From Cognaticolwellia beringensis (GTDB lineage Bacteria > Pseudomonadota > Gammaproteobacteria > Enterobacterales > Alteromonadaceae), in assembly GCF_002076895.1 (NCBI RefSeq), contig NZ_CP020465.1, positions 4,278,001 through 4,342,000 on the forward strand: DNA of 64,000 bases, written 5' to 3'. The notes below the pieces were generated by a model that saw only the letters and a list, made by a program, of their open reading frames with translations, was not told where the DNA came from and did no database searches. The position numbers were made by a program, and so were the translations under genes. The first letter of the stretch is position 1, and each line of letters opens with the position of its first letter. Shown here piece after piece: positions 1 through 8,176 of this stretch.

Positions 1-23
1 ACAATAGTTCACATCACTATTGT
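1..23. repeat. Short perfect hairpin at window edge
   Basis: An 8-base perfect stem (ACAATAGT pairing with ACTATTGT) with a 7-base loop starts at the first base. A run of six T lies 8 bases beyond it on the + strand, so it could be a weak terminator for a + strand gene outside the window. It does not have a U-tract in the orientation of umuC. Confidence 0.35.
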
Positions 24-128
24 TAAGTGGCTTTTTTGTGTCTGGCTAACCAAAATAAAATTTTAAATTATTTTCAAATAATATTATATACATAGGTTAT
101 TAAAACTCTGATCCCCTCAGTGGATTAC

Positions 129-1385
129 TTAACAACTGATCTTCGGTATATCTCGCCACTTGCTGGTGAAGCTAGGCGAAAGAAACTCACGTCGCATGTG
201 CCACTTCTCAATTCTCCCCTGTGCCGCTAATTGCAAGGTATCATTGCCATAACGATGGTTGATACCGTCATAACAAAGCATCAGCTTTGGGTCGTCCTCA
301 TTTAGCGAAAATAAATCATGTTGTTGAAACTCACTATTCTCAAGCTCAATGGCTCCCACGCCACAGCGATAAAAATTAACACCATTAGCATAAATACTCT
401 TAAAAGCAGTTGATATTGCATTGGCAATATATAGCGTATTATCTGTTGCTACCGGAAATTCACACATGATCGATTTGTTATAGTAATTTTCGTCATGAGG
501 CGAACTCGCAGCAAATATAGCAAGTTTTTTAACGCGCGAATGCTGTTGCCTTAATTTACGCGCTACAATTACACCGTGGCTGACTAGCGCTGTTTTCAAG
601 TGGTGACTTTCGTTAACACGTTGGCCGAAGCTTCGAGTGGAAAATATTTCTTTCTTCGGTTGCTTAACCTCATCCCAATTTAAACAAACAATACCATTTA
701 ACTCGTTAACCGTTCTTTCCACAACAACACTAAACTGGCTACGCATAGCTTTAGGTGACTGGTTGGCTAAATCCCATGCGGTAGCTATGCCCAATACATT
801 TAAACGTTTGCCTAATCGGCTGCCAATTCCCCACACGTCAGTCACGGTCATTTTTGATAACACCTCTTTGCGCGATGCGGCATCATTAACAACCGCTACC
901 CCGTTATAACCCGGCAGTTTTTTAGCTGCATGGTTTGCGGCTTTGGCTAGAGTTGGTGTTGAGCCAAAGCCAACGCCAACCGGTAAGCGCGTTTCTTGCC
1001 ATACCGCACGGCGTATTTCATGGCCGTATTTATGCCAATCCTTAATTAGCGTGTGGTAATTTTTAAACTGCAAAAACGATTCATCAATTGAGTAAATATA
1101 TTGGTTATCGCAATATCGGCCAATAACATTCATCATTTTATCGCTAAGACTGGCATAAAGTTCGTAGTTAGATGAGCGCACAACCACGTTATGTTTTGCC
1201 AAAAAATGTTTGATTTGAAAATACGGCTTAAACTTGGGCACGCCCAAACGACGAGCAAGAGGACAAGCCGCACAGATACAGCCATCGTTATTGGTTAACA
1301 CAACTACCGGTTTATTTCTTATGGACGGATCGAAGACCTTTTCACAAGAGGCATAAAAAGACACCGCATCCACTAACGCATACAT
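129..1385 (-). CDS. umuC: DNA polymerase V catalytic subunit UmuC
   Basis: Y-family translesion polymerase that copies past lesions as UmuD'2C during the SOS response. The 418-residue length is normal for UmuC. The N-terminal palm has the LVDAVSFYASCE block and the second catalytic motif YSIDES, which supplies the paired Asp-Glu; the central NNDGCI block is also typical. The C-terminal end (about residues 370-418, with KWHMRREFLSP) fits the DUF4113 tail of UmuC proteins. Its ATG lies inside the last codons of umuD, a 13-base overlap that implies translational coupling, and the LexA box in front of umuD should control both. Confidence 0.95.
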   Translation of the reverse strand: MYALVDAVSFYASCEKVFDPSIRNKPVVVLTNNDGCICAACPLARRLGVPKFKPYFQIKHFLAKHNVVVRSSNYELYASLSDKMMNVIGRYCDNQYIYSIDESFLQFKNYHTLIKDWHKYGHEIRRAVWQETRLPVGVGFGSTPTLAKAANHAAKKLPGYNGVAVVNDAASRKEVLSKMTVTDVWGIGSRLGKRLNVLGIATAWDLANQSPKAMRSQFSVVVERTVNELNGIVCLNWDEVKQPKKEIFSTRSFGQRVNESHHLKTALVSHGVIVARKLRQQHSRVKKLAIFAASSPHDENYYNKSIMCEFPVATDNTLYIANAISTAFKSIYANGVNFYRCGVGAIELENSEFQQHDLFSLNEDDPKLMLCYDGINHRYGNDTLQLAAQGRIEKWHMRREFLSPSFTSKWRDIPKISC

Positions 1386-1786
1386 GCGCTCAGCTCCCTT
1401 GCTGGTCGATGTAATCGTATTGAGCGCGTAACAACGCCTTCTATTTGAAATTCATCTTCTGGGGTAATACTAACCGGTTGGTGCAAAGCTGAAGCAGATA
1501 ATAGCCGCGCTTGTTTTTTATCAATAAATTTGCAGGTAAAACAGCCGTTATAGTTAGCGACAATAATGTCACCGTCTTTTACTTGCTCACTACGATCCAC
1601 TAACAGTAAATCACCATCAAATATGCCAACGCCTTGCATTGACTGCCCTTGTGCCAAACCAATAAAGGTCGCGTCAGGATGAGCAATCAACAGCTGATCA
1701 AGCGACAAGGCTAGTTCTTTATATTCAGCCGCTGGAGATTCGAAGCCGGAAATACCCGCTTCAATATAAATAGGGATAACTTTCAT
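1373..1786 (-). CDS. umuD: SOS mutagenesis protein UmuD (S24 autoprotease)
   Basis: Self-cleaving LexA-like protein whose trimmed form joins UmuC in polymerase V. The 137-residue product shows the serine-lysine dyad: Ser49 in GQSM and Lys86 in FTCKF, 37 residues apart exactly as Ser60 and Lys97 of E. coli UmuD. The predicted cleavage bond is Ser13-Gly14 in the GISGFESPAAEY block, where E. coli has Cys24-Gly25, so the removable arm is only about 13 residues. The motif around the active serine is GQSM rather than the usual GDSM. It is the first gene of the operon, directly behind a LexA box. Confidence 0.95.
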   Translation of the reverse strand: MKVIPIYIEAGISGFESPAAEYKELALSLDQLLIAHPDATFIGLAQGQSMQGVGIFDGDLLLVDRSEQVKDGDIIVANYNGCFTCKFIDKKQARLLSASALHQPVSITPEDEFQIEGVVTRSIRLHRPARELSACMR

Positions 1787-1799
1787 AACGCATAAATCA

Positions 1800-1819
1800 T
1801 ACTGTACATTTAAACAGTA
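1800..1819 (-). promoter_or_regulatory. LexA box (SOS operator) of umuDC
   Basis: CTGT-N8-ACAG at 1802-1817 with flanking TA on both sides, giving a 20-base match to the gammaproteobacterial LexA consensus. It lies 13 bases upstream of the umuD start codon, where bound LexA would block transcription. Only the spacer differs from the alternating TA core of the strongest sites. Confidence 0.93.
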
Positions 1820-2015
1820 TAATTTAAAGCGTAAAATTGAGAAAGCTTTTTATTAACTGTTCATCTAGTCAGAATAAAGGTGTTTTTAGCGAGCATGGGG
1901 CTATAATACGATGTTTTAGAACCTTCTAACGTAATTTAGGGAGGATGCTACTTTATAACCATCATGTTTATGTTTTAATGACTTTTTCGAAGAGTTTTGA
2001 TATTAACCCCCTGTT

Positions 2016-2177
2016 ATACCAAGTTGATTAATTAACGCCGCCATTTTAATGGTTAAAATTAACAATGACGGCGTTATAAAATTTATAAGTAGAATAACTA
2101 CTGACAAAATTTTTTGCCTTGTAATTATCCATTTTCCCTCATGAAGAAGTAGATCACTTAATTAATCAAATTGGTAT
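2016..2177. repeat. MITE-like element with 20-bp terminal inverted repeats
   Basis: The left end begins ATACCAAGTTGATTAATTAA and the right end is its reverse complement with one mismatch in 20. The 162-base interior has no coding potential; next to the left end AACGCCG pairs with CGGCGTT at about 2033-2077, so the element folds into nested stems. The first 16 bases of the left end recur alone at 8114-8129 and 44660-44675. The pattern fits a non-autonomous transposable or intergenic repeat family. A target-site duplication is not clear. Confidence 0.6.
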
Positions 2178-2308
2178 TACTGATATTCCGTAATCATGGA
2201 CAACAAAAATGAGCCATTGGCAGTCATAATTACTCAGCAATTTACCTAGCAAGGCCACCAGTTCATCAGCTTGATGGTGCTTTGTTGTGTAGAACTGACT
2301 TTGCAGTG

Positions 2309-2352
2309 TTTTATATTATCAGCCGTTAGTTATAAGGGCTGATAATATAAAA
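2309..2352 (-). terminator. Long hairpin downstream of minE
   Basis: A perfect 16-base stem (2309-2324 with 2337-2352; the GC part is AGCC/GGCT) and a 12-base loop. Both ends are A/T rich, so it could act in either direction; it is placed to end the minCDE transcript. Confidence 0.6.
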
Positions 2353-2431
2353 TACGTAAGTGGTGCTAGTAAGCTTAAACGCTCGCATTTACGCTAAACA
2401 TTAACCTTTGCCGTTACCCACAGTAAAAAAG

Positions 2432-2707
2432 TTAACTCATTTTCTCGTCATGCAATTCAATATTGAGCTCTAAGACGTTTAAGTCACCGTCTTTTTTATC
2501 GAGATTAATTGAGAAGCTTTCATCTGATACTTTAATATATTTACGTAAAACATTTAATATATCTTCAGTCAGTTGCGGTAAATAATCAGGCTGTTTATTT
2601 CGACTATTACGTTCATGTGCAACAATGATTTGTAAGCGCTCTTTAGCCTTAGAAGCCGTTGTGACTTGTTTTTCTTTTTTACGTAAAAAATAATCTAAAA
2701 GTGCCAT
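2432..2707 (-). CDS. minE: Cell division topological specificity factor MinE
   Basis: Stimulates the MinD ATPase and drives pole-to-pole oscillation of MinCD, so that the division septum forms at midcell. The start chosen is the ATG at 2707, giving 91 residues beginning MALLDYF, because it has a GGAGGA ribosome site and matches the family start; a longer frame reaching back into minD would add 15 unrelated residues. The N-terminal amphipathic MinD/membrane-binding segment (about residues 1-31) and C-terminal dimerisation domain are both present. Its start lies 1 base after the minD stop, so the pair is coupled. Confidence 0.96.
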   Translation of the reverse strand: MALLDYFLRKKEKQVTTASKAKERLQIIVAHERNSRNKQPDYLPQLTEDILNVLRKYIKVSDESFSINLDKKDGDLNVLELNIELHDEKMS

Positions 2708-2708
2708 G

Positions 2709-3518
2709 TTATCCTCCAAACATACGACTGAAAATGCCTTTTTTCTCGGCAACTAAAAATCTAAAATCAACTGTTTCGCCTAACAAACGCTCAATAACAT
2801 CTTGATACGCTTTACCGGCATCGCTTTCAGTATCTAGAATGACCGGTTCACCGGCATTTGATGCCTTAAGTACCGCTTGTGATTCAGGAATAACACCTAA
2901 TAACGGTATTGAGAGAATATCTTCAACATCTTCAACACTGAGCATTTCGCCTTCTTCTACGCGTTTAGGCGAATAACGGGTCAATAATAAATGCTCTTTT
3001 ATTGGCTCTAAGCCAAGTTCAGCTCGGCGTGAACGACTTGCTAGCATACCTAAAATACGATCAGAGTCACGTACGGATGAAACCTCAGGATTGGTGGTCA
3101 CTATGGCCTCGTCGGCATAATAAAGCGCCATCATTGCGCCTGCTTCGATGCCTGCAGGTGAATCACAAATGATATAATCATAGGTCTTGCCAAGCTCTTC
3201 TAAAACCTTGCCGACATTCTCTTTGGTTAATGCGTCTTTATCACGTGTTTGAGAGGCTGGTAATATCGATAAGCTGCTTACACGTTTATCTTTAATAAGC
3301 GCCTGATTTAATGTTGCTTCACCGTTAATAACATTAACGAAATCGTAAACAACGCGACGTTCACAACCCATGATCAAATCAAGGTTTCGAAGGCCAATAT
3401 CAAAATCAATTAAAACAACTTTATGACCTTTCAACGCAAGGCCAAGACCAATGGCAGCACTTGATGTCGTTTTACCAACACCACCTTTGCCTGATGTAAC
3501 TACTATTATCCGTGCCAT
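2709..3518 (-). CDS. minD: Septum site-determining ATPase MinD
   Basis: ParA/Mrp-family ATPase that binds the inner membrane as an ATP dimer and recruits MinC. The deviant Walker A motif KGGVGKTT is at about residues 10-18, and the C-terminal amphipathic membrane-targeting helix (EKKGIFSRMFGG) is intact. At 269 residues it is of normal length. It lies between minC (27 bases upstream) and minE (1 base downstream) in the standard operon order. Confidence 0.97.
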   Translation of the reverse strand: MARIIVVTSGKGGVGKTTSSAAIGLGLALKGHKVVLIDFDIGLRNLDLIMGCERRVVYDFVNVINGEATLNQALIKDKRVSSLSILPASQTRDKDALTKENVGKVLEELGKTYDYIICDSPAGIEAGAMMALYYADEAIVTTNPEVSSVRDSDRILGMLASRSRRAELGLEPIKEHLLLTRYSPKRVEEGEMLSVEDVEDILSIPLLGVIPESQAVLKASNAGEPVILDTESDAGKAYQDVIERLLGETVDFRFLVAEKKGIFSRMFGG

Positions 3519-3545
3519 AGACCGAATATCCTTTTTAAGTTAATG

Positions 3546-4307
3546 TTAAATGAGTTTTGATGACGTTAATTCACTGTCAGTCAAATGAATATATACCGGT
3601 GAGCCCCAGTGTTGCTCCATTGACTCGCTGAGCCAATAATTACCATTAATAGAAACCAGTTCAGCTTCAAGGTTTTGGCAATATATTTGTGCTTTATGAT
3701 GACCTTTTGCACCCGCAATGGCTCTACCGCGCAACGAGCCATAAACATGAATATTGCCATCGGCAATCACTTCAGCTCCGGCTGAAACTGAGCCAATAAT
3801 GACTAAGTTTTGATCTTTAGCATAAAGTTGCTGTCCCGAACGAATTTGCCCGCGGTGAACTTTATCTGAATATAAATTACTGGCTGCTGAAACAGCCGGT
3901 GCTTCAGCCTCTGTTGCTGGGTTTTCTACTGATGAGTTTTCTGTTACTGAGCTTTGTGTTGCAGTAACAGGTTTTTCAACTGTATTAACCTTTGCAGTAT
4001 TATTCGCGGTATTAACAAAAGAAAAACCCAATTCGCGAATAAGCTGGCGTTGCTCTTTCGCCACAGTCCCAGTAAAGCCGACAAAGGTAAAGTTGAATTC
4101 TTCAATTAATGCTTTTACCGCTTGATAGTCAATTGAACACGCGAGTTGTTCAATACTGACCACAACGGGTACTAGGTAAAAAAAGTCGGGGGCTTGCGCT
4201 ACTTTCTTTATTAAATCAGCACGAATATCAGCTAACGCTGACGTTCTTAAATGTAAAACAGACAGGGTAAAGCTTGACCCTTTAAATTCAATACTGGCAT
4301 CAGCCAT
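3546..4307 (-). CDS. minC: Septum site-determining protein MinC
   Basis: Inhibitor of FtsZ polymerisation that is carried to the poles by MinD. The 253-residue product has the N-terminal FtsZ-inhibiting domain (about 1-105), a low-complexity linker rich in Thr, Glu, Ala and Ser (about 106-145), and the C-terminal beta-helix that binds MinD, with the VIIGSVSAGAEVIADGNIHVYGSL repeats shortened here to the recognisable core GSVSAGAEVIADG. First gene of minCDE. The upstream 163-base gap to zapA holds an inverted repeat. Confidence 0.95.
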   Translation of the reverse strand: MADASIEFKGSSFTLSVLHLRTSALADIRADLIKKVAQAPDFFYLVPVVVSIEQLACSIDYQAVKALIEEFNFTFVGFTGTVAKEQRQLIRELGFSFVNTANNTAKVNTVEKPVTATQSSVTENSSVENPATEAEAPAVSAASNLYSDKVHRGQIRSGQQLYAKDQNLVIIGSVSAGAEVIADGNIHVYGSLRGRAIAGAKGHHKAQIYCQNLEAELVSINGNYWLSESMEQHWGSPVYIHLTDSELTSSKLI

Positions 4308-4390
4308 AATGAAGTTGTCCCTTAATAAAGCAACGGTATGTATTTAGGTGCAATTTACCTAAAGTTAATAAAACTCGTCATAAAGTCGCC

Positions 4391-4430
4391 AGTATTGCTG
4401 ATATCTTAGCTAACCGATACCGGCAATACT
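4391..4430. repeat. Imperfect inverted repeat between zapA and minC
   Basis: Two 15-base arms (4391-4405 and 4416-4430, 13 of 15 paired) around a 10-base loop. An A-rich tract follows on the + strand but no U-tract follows in the direction of zapA, so it is a poor intrinsic terminator. It might instead be a regulator site for minCDE. Confidence 0.4.
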
Positions 4431-4470
4431 AAAAAATGAAAAATATTGTTAATACCCAGCCAATAGTTAA

Positions 4471-4764
4471 TTAATCTGATTGGTTTAACGTACTTTTTAA
4501 TGTCGAAATTAAAGCCGTTTGCCCGTGTTGATAACGCTTAATTTTATTATTTGCTACAAGTAGTGAATAACTTAAATTAATTGCAGCAACCAATAAAGTA
4601 CGCTCGCTACTAGCCATACCATTTTGTTGTTTGATGTCATCACACATAACAGCGAGATCACTCGCTGCTTGCTTTAAGTCTTCTGCTTGTTCAGCTGAGC
4701 AAGCAAACTGATGTTGCTTACCCATAATTTCAATGCTGATACCTATAGGGGCTTCAGCAAACAT
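4471..4764 (-). CDS. zapA: Cell division protein ZapA
   Basis: FtsZ-associated protein that bundles and stabilises FtsZ filaments at the Z-ring. The 97-residue product has the family layout: an N-terminal beta segment with IMGKQHQFAC, the AASDL helix, and a C-terminal coiled coil (about residues 55-97) beginning at the AAINLSYSLL block. Its ATG overlaps the stop codon of the upstream small coiled-coil gene by one base (TAATG), so the two are translated together. In many gammaproteobacteria zapA is followed by 6S RNA and ygfA; here minCDE follows instead. Confidence 0.9.
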   Translation of the reverse strand: MFAEAPIGISIEIMGKQHQFACSAEQAEDLKQAASDLAVMCDDIKQQNGMASSERTLLVAAINLSYSLLVANNKIKRYQHGQTALISTLKSTLNQSD

Positions 4765-4994
4765 TAACTAAGCTCTTCTACACTTTGTAATTTACCTAAC
4801 AGATTTGCTAAAACCGTACTGGTTTGCTTTTGTTTTTCTTCACCTTCAAGCGCTTCTAGTTGCAACATTTCATTTTCGTCTACCAGTAATGATTTTTGCT
4901 GTTCTAATTCTGCAATTTGGTTTTTTAGTTGGGTATTTTTTTCAATAATCTGTTCAATCAGTTGCTCGAGTTGAGGGAGAGTATTTTCTAACAT
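4764..4994 (-). CDS. Small coiled-coil protein, ZapB-like (TIGR02449-type)
   Basis: A 76-residue, strongly charged protein that is almost entirely heptad-patterned coiled coil (about residues 5-60, with ENTLPQLEQLIEQIIEKNTQ at its start), with no membrane segment or enzyme motif. It resembles the small family TIGR02449, which is typically beside zapA, and in size and design the ZapB division protein that bridges ZapA to MatP. The direct coupling to zapA supports a Z-ring role. Family assignment is from memory; a function has not been shown by sequence alone. Confidence 0.72.
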   Translation of the reverse strand: MLENTLPQLEQLIEQIIEKNTQLKNQIAELEQQKSLLVDENEMLQLEALEGEEKQKQTSTVLANLLGKLQSVEELS

Positions 4995-5217
4995 AAGGCG
5001 CTCTTGTTAACTGTAGTAAATAAAAGCGCAAACTTAATCTAAAGTGAGGCAAAATGCTACTATTAAGCGTAATTTTTAGTGTAATTTATGTAACAATTAT
5101 TATCGACAAGGAATATTAAACAGTTTCGTTTAAAAAACATACGTTTATGACAAAATTTGAGCAATATATTTTACTGATAATCTGGGAGATTTCTCTACAA
5201 TATAATGCTGGTTATTA

Positions 5218-5255
5218 CCGTCTTAATAATTAATTGCTGTGGTTTATTAAGACGG
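5218..5255. repeat. Perfect 12-bp inverted repeat downstream of the SulP gene
   Basis: CCGTCTTAATAA at 5218-5229 pairs perfectly with 5244-5255 around a 14-base loop. Neither side carries a clear U-tract. It lies 30 bases beyond the stop of the SulP gene, so a transcript-end stabiliser or weak terminator is most likely. Confidence 0.45.
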
Positions 5256-5284
5256 CTTTGTCATAATTATTTATCACATTGTCA

Positions 5285-6958
5285 TTATGCTATGAATGGC
5301 TTTTCTGCGGCTTTATCTTCAACATAACTTAATGCCGCTTGTAGTGCTTCATGGCGGTATCTATAGGTGTTTTCTTTTGCCACCATAGCTAATAATTCAA
5401 ACTTTTCCAATTGCTGACGGGTTTCTTGATTTGGGCAAAGCAAGAACACGGCACAATTGGCTTCTTGAGCATCTTTAATGGCATTCTCTAATGCGAGGCC
5501 AACCGTCACATCAAACATGGGCACATCGGTAAGATCAAGGATCATTGCTTGGTAGTCACCGACACTGCTATGTTGGCGAGCTATAGCTTTTGAAACACTA
5601 AAAATCATGGGTCCTGAAAGGTAGAAAAACAGCACTTTGCCATTTGCGCGATCTAATAGCATGCGTTCGCCATCAGTTAAGGGGACAATATCTTGGTCGG
5701 TGTCGCTGATCGCTTTTACTTGCTGGGCTTGTGCTCGACTCAATTGTTCTATTATTAGTATATTAGAAATAAAGACCCCAAGCCCTACCGCTAAAATCAA
5801 ATCAACAAACACGGTTAATAACATCACGCCATACATAATCATCATGCCTTGTAGGCTGACTTTATGGGCGCGCTGTATAAAACTCCAATCTAGAATATTA
5901 AAACCAACATACACTGCAATACCCGCTAATACGGCCATAGGAATGGGTTCAGTTAGCCCACCGGCAATTAATACCACTAATGCTAAAATTAATGCCCTAA
6001 CCATACCGGATAATGGTGATCGGGCACCTACTTGAATATTCGTTACGGTACCCATAGTCGCACCTGCGCCAGGTAAAGCGCCAAATAACCCGGAAATCAT
6101 ATTAGCGAGGCCTTGGCCACGTAGCTCTTTGTCTGAGTCATGTTCTTTACGAGTAAGTGAATCCCCGATAACGGCGGTTAGTAATGTATCAATACAGCCA
6201 AGTGTGCCTAATACCAGGGCATCAACAACCATGGTCATAAACATATCGGCCGTAAAGTGCGGCATAACTAACGAGGGTAAACCGGCCGGAATTTCGCCAA
6301 TACGGCGAATACTGTCGATGTCGAAAAATATGATGGAAAATAACGTTACGGCAACTAAAGCCACAAGTTGTGCAGGGACATATTTTCGGTATTGCTTTGG
6401 AAAGAAAAATAATACCGCTAAGGTCAGTATACCCAGTAATAATTCGCTAAAACTAATATTGGCGATAATGTTAGGCAGTGTGGATATCGTGCCTACAACC
6501 CCGCCTGTTGGTGCAGCTTGGCCCAAAAGCGGTGCAAGCTGTAAAATAATTAAGATAACGCCTATACCGGACATAAAACCAGAAATAACACTATAAGGCA
6601 TCAAGGTAATGTATTTGCCTAGCTTAAGCGTGCCAATTAATATCTGGAATGCACCGGCCATCATGACAACAGTGAATGCCATCGCCATGCCCGCTTCAGG
6701 GTATTTTGCCATCATACTGGTTAACACGGCGGTCATGACTACGGTCATCGGCCCTGTAGGCTCTGAAATAAGCGATGTAGAACCGCCAAAAAGGGCCGCA
6801 AAAAAACCAACTAATATAGCGCCCCAAAGCCCTGCTTCAGCACCTGCTCCTGAAGCAACACCAAAAGCGAGCGCCAGAGGTAAAGAAATAATAGCGGTTG
6901 TGACACCACCAAAAATATCACCTTTTAAACTTATATCGTTAAAGCGATCACCAAACAA
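5285..6958 (-). CDS. SulP-family inorganic anion transporter with STAS domain
   Basis: SLC26/SulP secondary transporter of the inner membrane, moving sulfate, bicarbonate, dicarboxylates or similar anions; the substrate cannot be read from sequence. The 557-residue product has the family opening (DIFGGVTTAIISLPLALAFG), about 10-14 hydrophobic segments to around residue 400, and a cytoplasmic STAS domain near residues 425-545 (AMILDLTDVPMFDVTVGLAL). It begins with ATG and stands alone: the neighbours on both sides are unrelated, and more than 280 bases are free on each side. Confidence 0.9.
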   Translation of the reverse strand: MFGDRFNDISLKGDIFGGVTTAIISLPLALAFGVASGAGAEAGLWGAILVGFFAALFGGSTSLISEPTGPMTVVMTAVLTSMMAKYPEAGMAMAFTVVMMAGAFQILIGTLKLGKYITLMPYSVISGFMSGIGVILIILQLAPLLGQAAPTGGVVGTISTLPNIIANISFSELLLGILTLAVLFFFPKQYRKYVPAQLVALVAVTLFSIIFFDIDSIRRIGEIPAGLPSLVMPHFTADMFMTMVVDALVLGTLGCIDTLLTAVIGDSLTRKEHDSDKELRGQGLANMISGLFGALPGAGATMGTVTNIQVGARSPLSGMVRALILALVVLIAGGLTEPIPMAVLAGIAVYVGFNILDWSFIQRAHKVSLQGMMIMYGVMLLTVFVDLILAVGLGVFISNILIIEQLSRAQAQQVKAISDTDQDIVPLTDGERMLLDRANGKVLFFYLSGPMIFSVSKAIARQHSSVGDYQAMILDLTDVPMFDVTVGLALENAIKDAQEANCAVFLLCPNQETRQQLEKFELLAMVAKENTYRYRHEALQAALSYVEDKAAEKPFIA

Positions 6959-7363
6959 AAGTCGACTCCTTACCTACATTCAAATGAGTAGCCATGACAT
7001 TAATTAATGACATGGTTAGTCATAATTCTACCAAAATTTTAAATTGATAAGTACAAAAACACCTTGTAGTAGCAGGCGTTTTTTGTCAAAAGATGTAATG
7101 TTGAGGGTAAAATAAAGCCAAATAAAGTATTTGTGTCACTGGCTGTAACATAAAGCTTAAAAAAAACGTAAGGCTAAATTGCTTTAGCCTAGTTTGGCGT
7201 CTGATTATGTTAACGCTGCAAATAACAAGCATTGAAAGATAAAGTAAAGTGTATTAAATAGGAGCACACTTCGCTGAACTGCCATTTGTTGCCTGTCCGC
7301 CTTGTTATAACTTAATATAATGGCTAAGATCAAACTAGATCCTCTCCAGTAACTTGGCAAAAA
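6959..7363. other. Gene-free stretch, divergent promoter region
   Basis: About 400 bases separating the divergent SulP gene and the solute-binding protein gene. It contains a short hairpin (AGGCTAAA/TTTAGCCT, 7171-7190) and AT-rich promoter-like DNA. No reading frame, RNA gene or known riboswitch fold was recognised. Confidence 0.5.
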
Positions 7364-8074
7364 ATGGCTTTAAAATTGATAGTTAAAACATCTGTGTTGA
7401 TGCTGTTTTCAATATTTTTTAGTGTATCAAGTGCAACCGAAAAATTAACTGTCGTCTTTGGTGGGAAATTAGCACCTTGGGTTATATCCGATACTAACGA
7501 AGGCATTATTATCGATTTATTAAAAGCGACAATGCAGCCATTAGGTTATAAAATAGAGCCGCTATATTTACCTTATGCTAGACGAGTTAATGTCTATAAA
7601 GCCGGCGGAATTGATATTGTGTCTGACATGAACATGAACACCATCAATGAACATAATTTAGAAGGTTTTTTTTCCGATACTGCCTACACTTATGAAAACC
7701 TTGCTTTTAGTTTGCATAAAAATCAGTTTAAATTTACTCAGTTAACAGATCTTAAAAAGCACAGTTTGCTTTCATGGCAAGATGCCGGTATTCACTTAGG
7801 GGAAGCATACGCTAAAATGGCTAATAACCATCCTAGTTATAGCGAAACATTCGATCAACTAGTGCAAGTGAAAATGCTATTTTTAGAAAAGTTTGACGTT
7901 GTACAAATGGATGCCCATATTTTTGATTATTATCGCGCTCAAATAATAAATGCAGGCAAAATCGATGCGGCTCAACAAGTTGATCGCTTTGGGTTGTTTG
8001 GTGCAAGCCCCAATGGCTTTTTATTTCAGTCAGAAGTCCTACGCGACAAGTTTAAGCCAGTTACAACGTATTAA
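7364..8074 (+). CDS. Periplasmic solute-binding protein (SBP_bac_3 type), C-terminus frameshifted
   Basis: Resembles the amino-acid/polar-solute binding proteins of ABC importers or their stand-alone relatives: a signal peptide (about residues 1-24), then TVVFGGKLAPWV and the ligand-fold segments. No permease or ATPase gene lies nearby. The frame shown ends early with KFKPVTTY. One base further on, the +1 frame from 8055 continues with SQLQRIKASGEYQRIFERYIYQVD and stops at 8129, and this is the classic C-terminal helix of the family, so a one-base insertion near 8051-8055 (TTTAA) has truncated the reading frame. It may be a real pseudogene or a sequencing error. Confidence 0.7.
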   Translation: MALKLIVKTSVLMLFSIFFSVSSATEKLTVVFGGKLAPWVISDTNEGIIIDLLKATMQPLGYKIEPLYLPYARRVNVYKAGGIDIVSDMNMNTINEHNLEGFFSDTAYTYENLAFSLHKNQFKFTQLTDLKKHSLLSWQDAGIHLGEAYAKMANNHPSYSETFDQLVQVKMLFLEKFDVVQMDAHIFDYYRAQIINAGKIDAAQQVDRFGLFGASPNGFLFQSEVLRDKFKPVTTY

Positions 8075-8113
8075 AGCATCAGGTGAATACCAAAGAATAT
8101 TTGAGCGCTATAT

Positions 8114-8129
8114 ATACCAAGTTGATTAA
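8114..8129 (+). repeat. Copy of the ATACCAAGTTGATTAA repeat end
   Basis: Sixteen bases identical to the left end of the element at 2016-2177, with no recognisable right end nearby. In the restored frame of the preceding gene it encodes the last residues YQVD and the stop codon, so it appears to have replaced the natural gene end. Confidence 0.55.
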
Positions 8130-8176
8130 CTGCGGATAGCCTTAAAATAAAACCAACTAAACCATAAGTATGGCAA

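Larger units (their letters stand above)
1787..2431. other. Gene-free stretch between umuD and minE
   Basis: These 645 bases hold the LexA box, a 162-base element with terminal inverted repeats (2016-2177) and a long hairpin behind minE (2309-2352). A second weaker hairpin with CACCA/TGGTG arms lies at about 2260-2285. I see no convincing gene; the only small reading frame with a nearby purine-rich tract (1945-2031) has that tract abutting its ATG. Confidence 0.6.

Noticed and set aside
1945..2031. 29-codon frame starting with a purine-rich tract before the MITE-like element
   Set aside because: The purine tract touches the start codon so it cannot work as a normal ribosome site, and the end is supplied by the repeat.
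4308..5284. 6S RNA near zapA
   Set aside because: In many relatives ssrS is next to zapA, but neither flanking gap has room for or resemblance to its long hairpin with a central bubble, and ygfA is absent.
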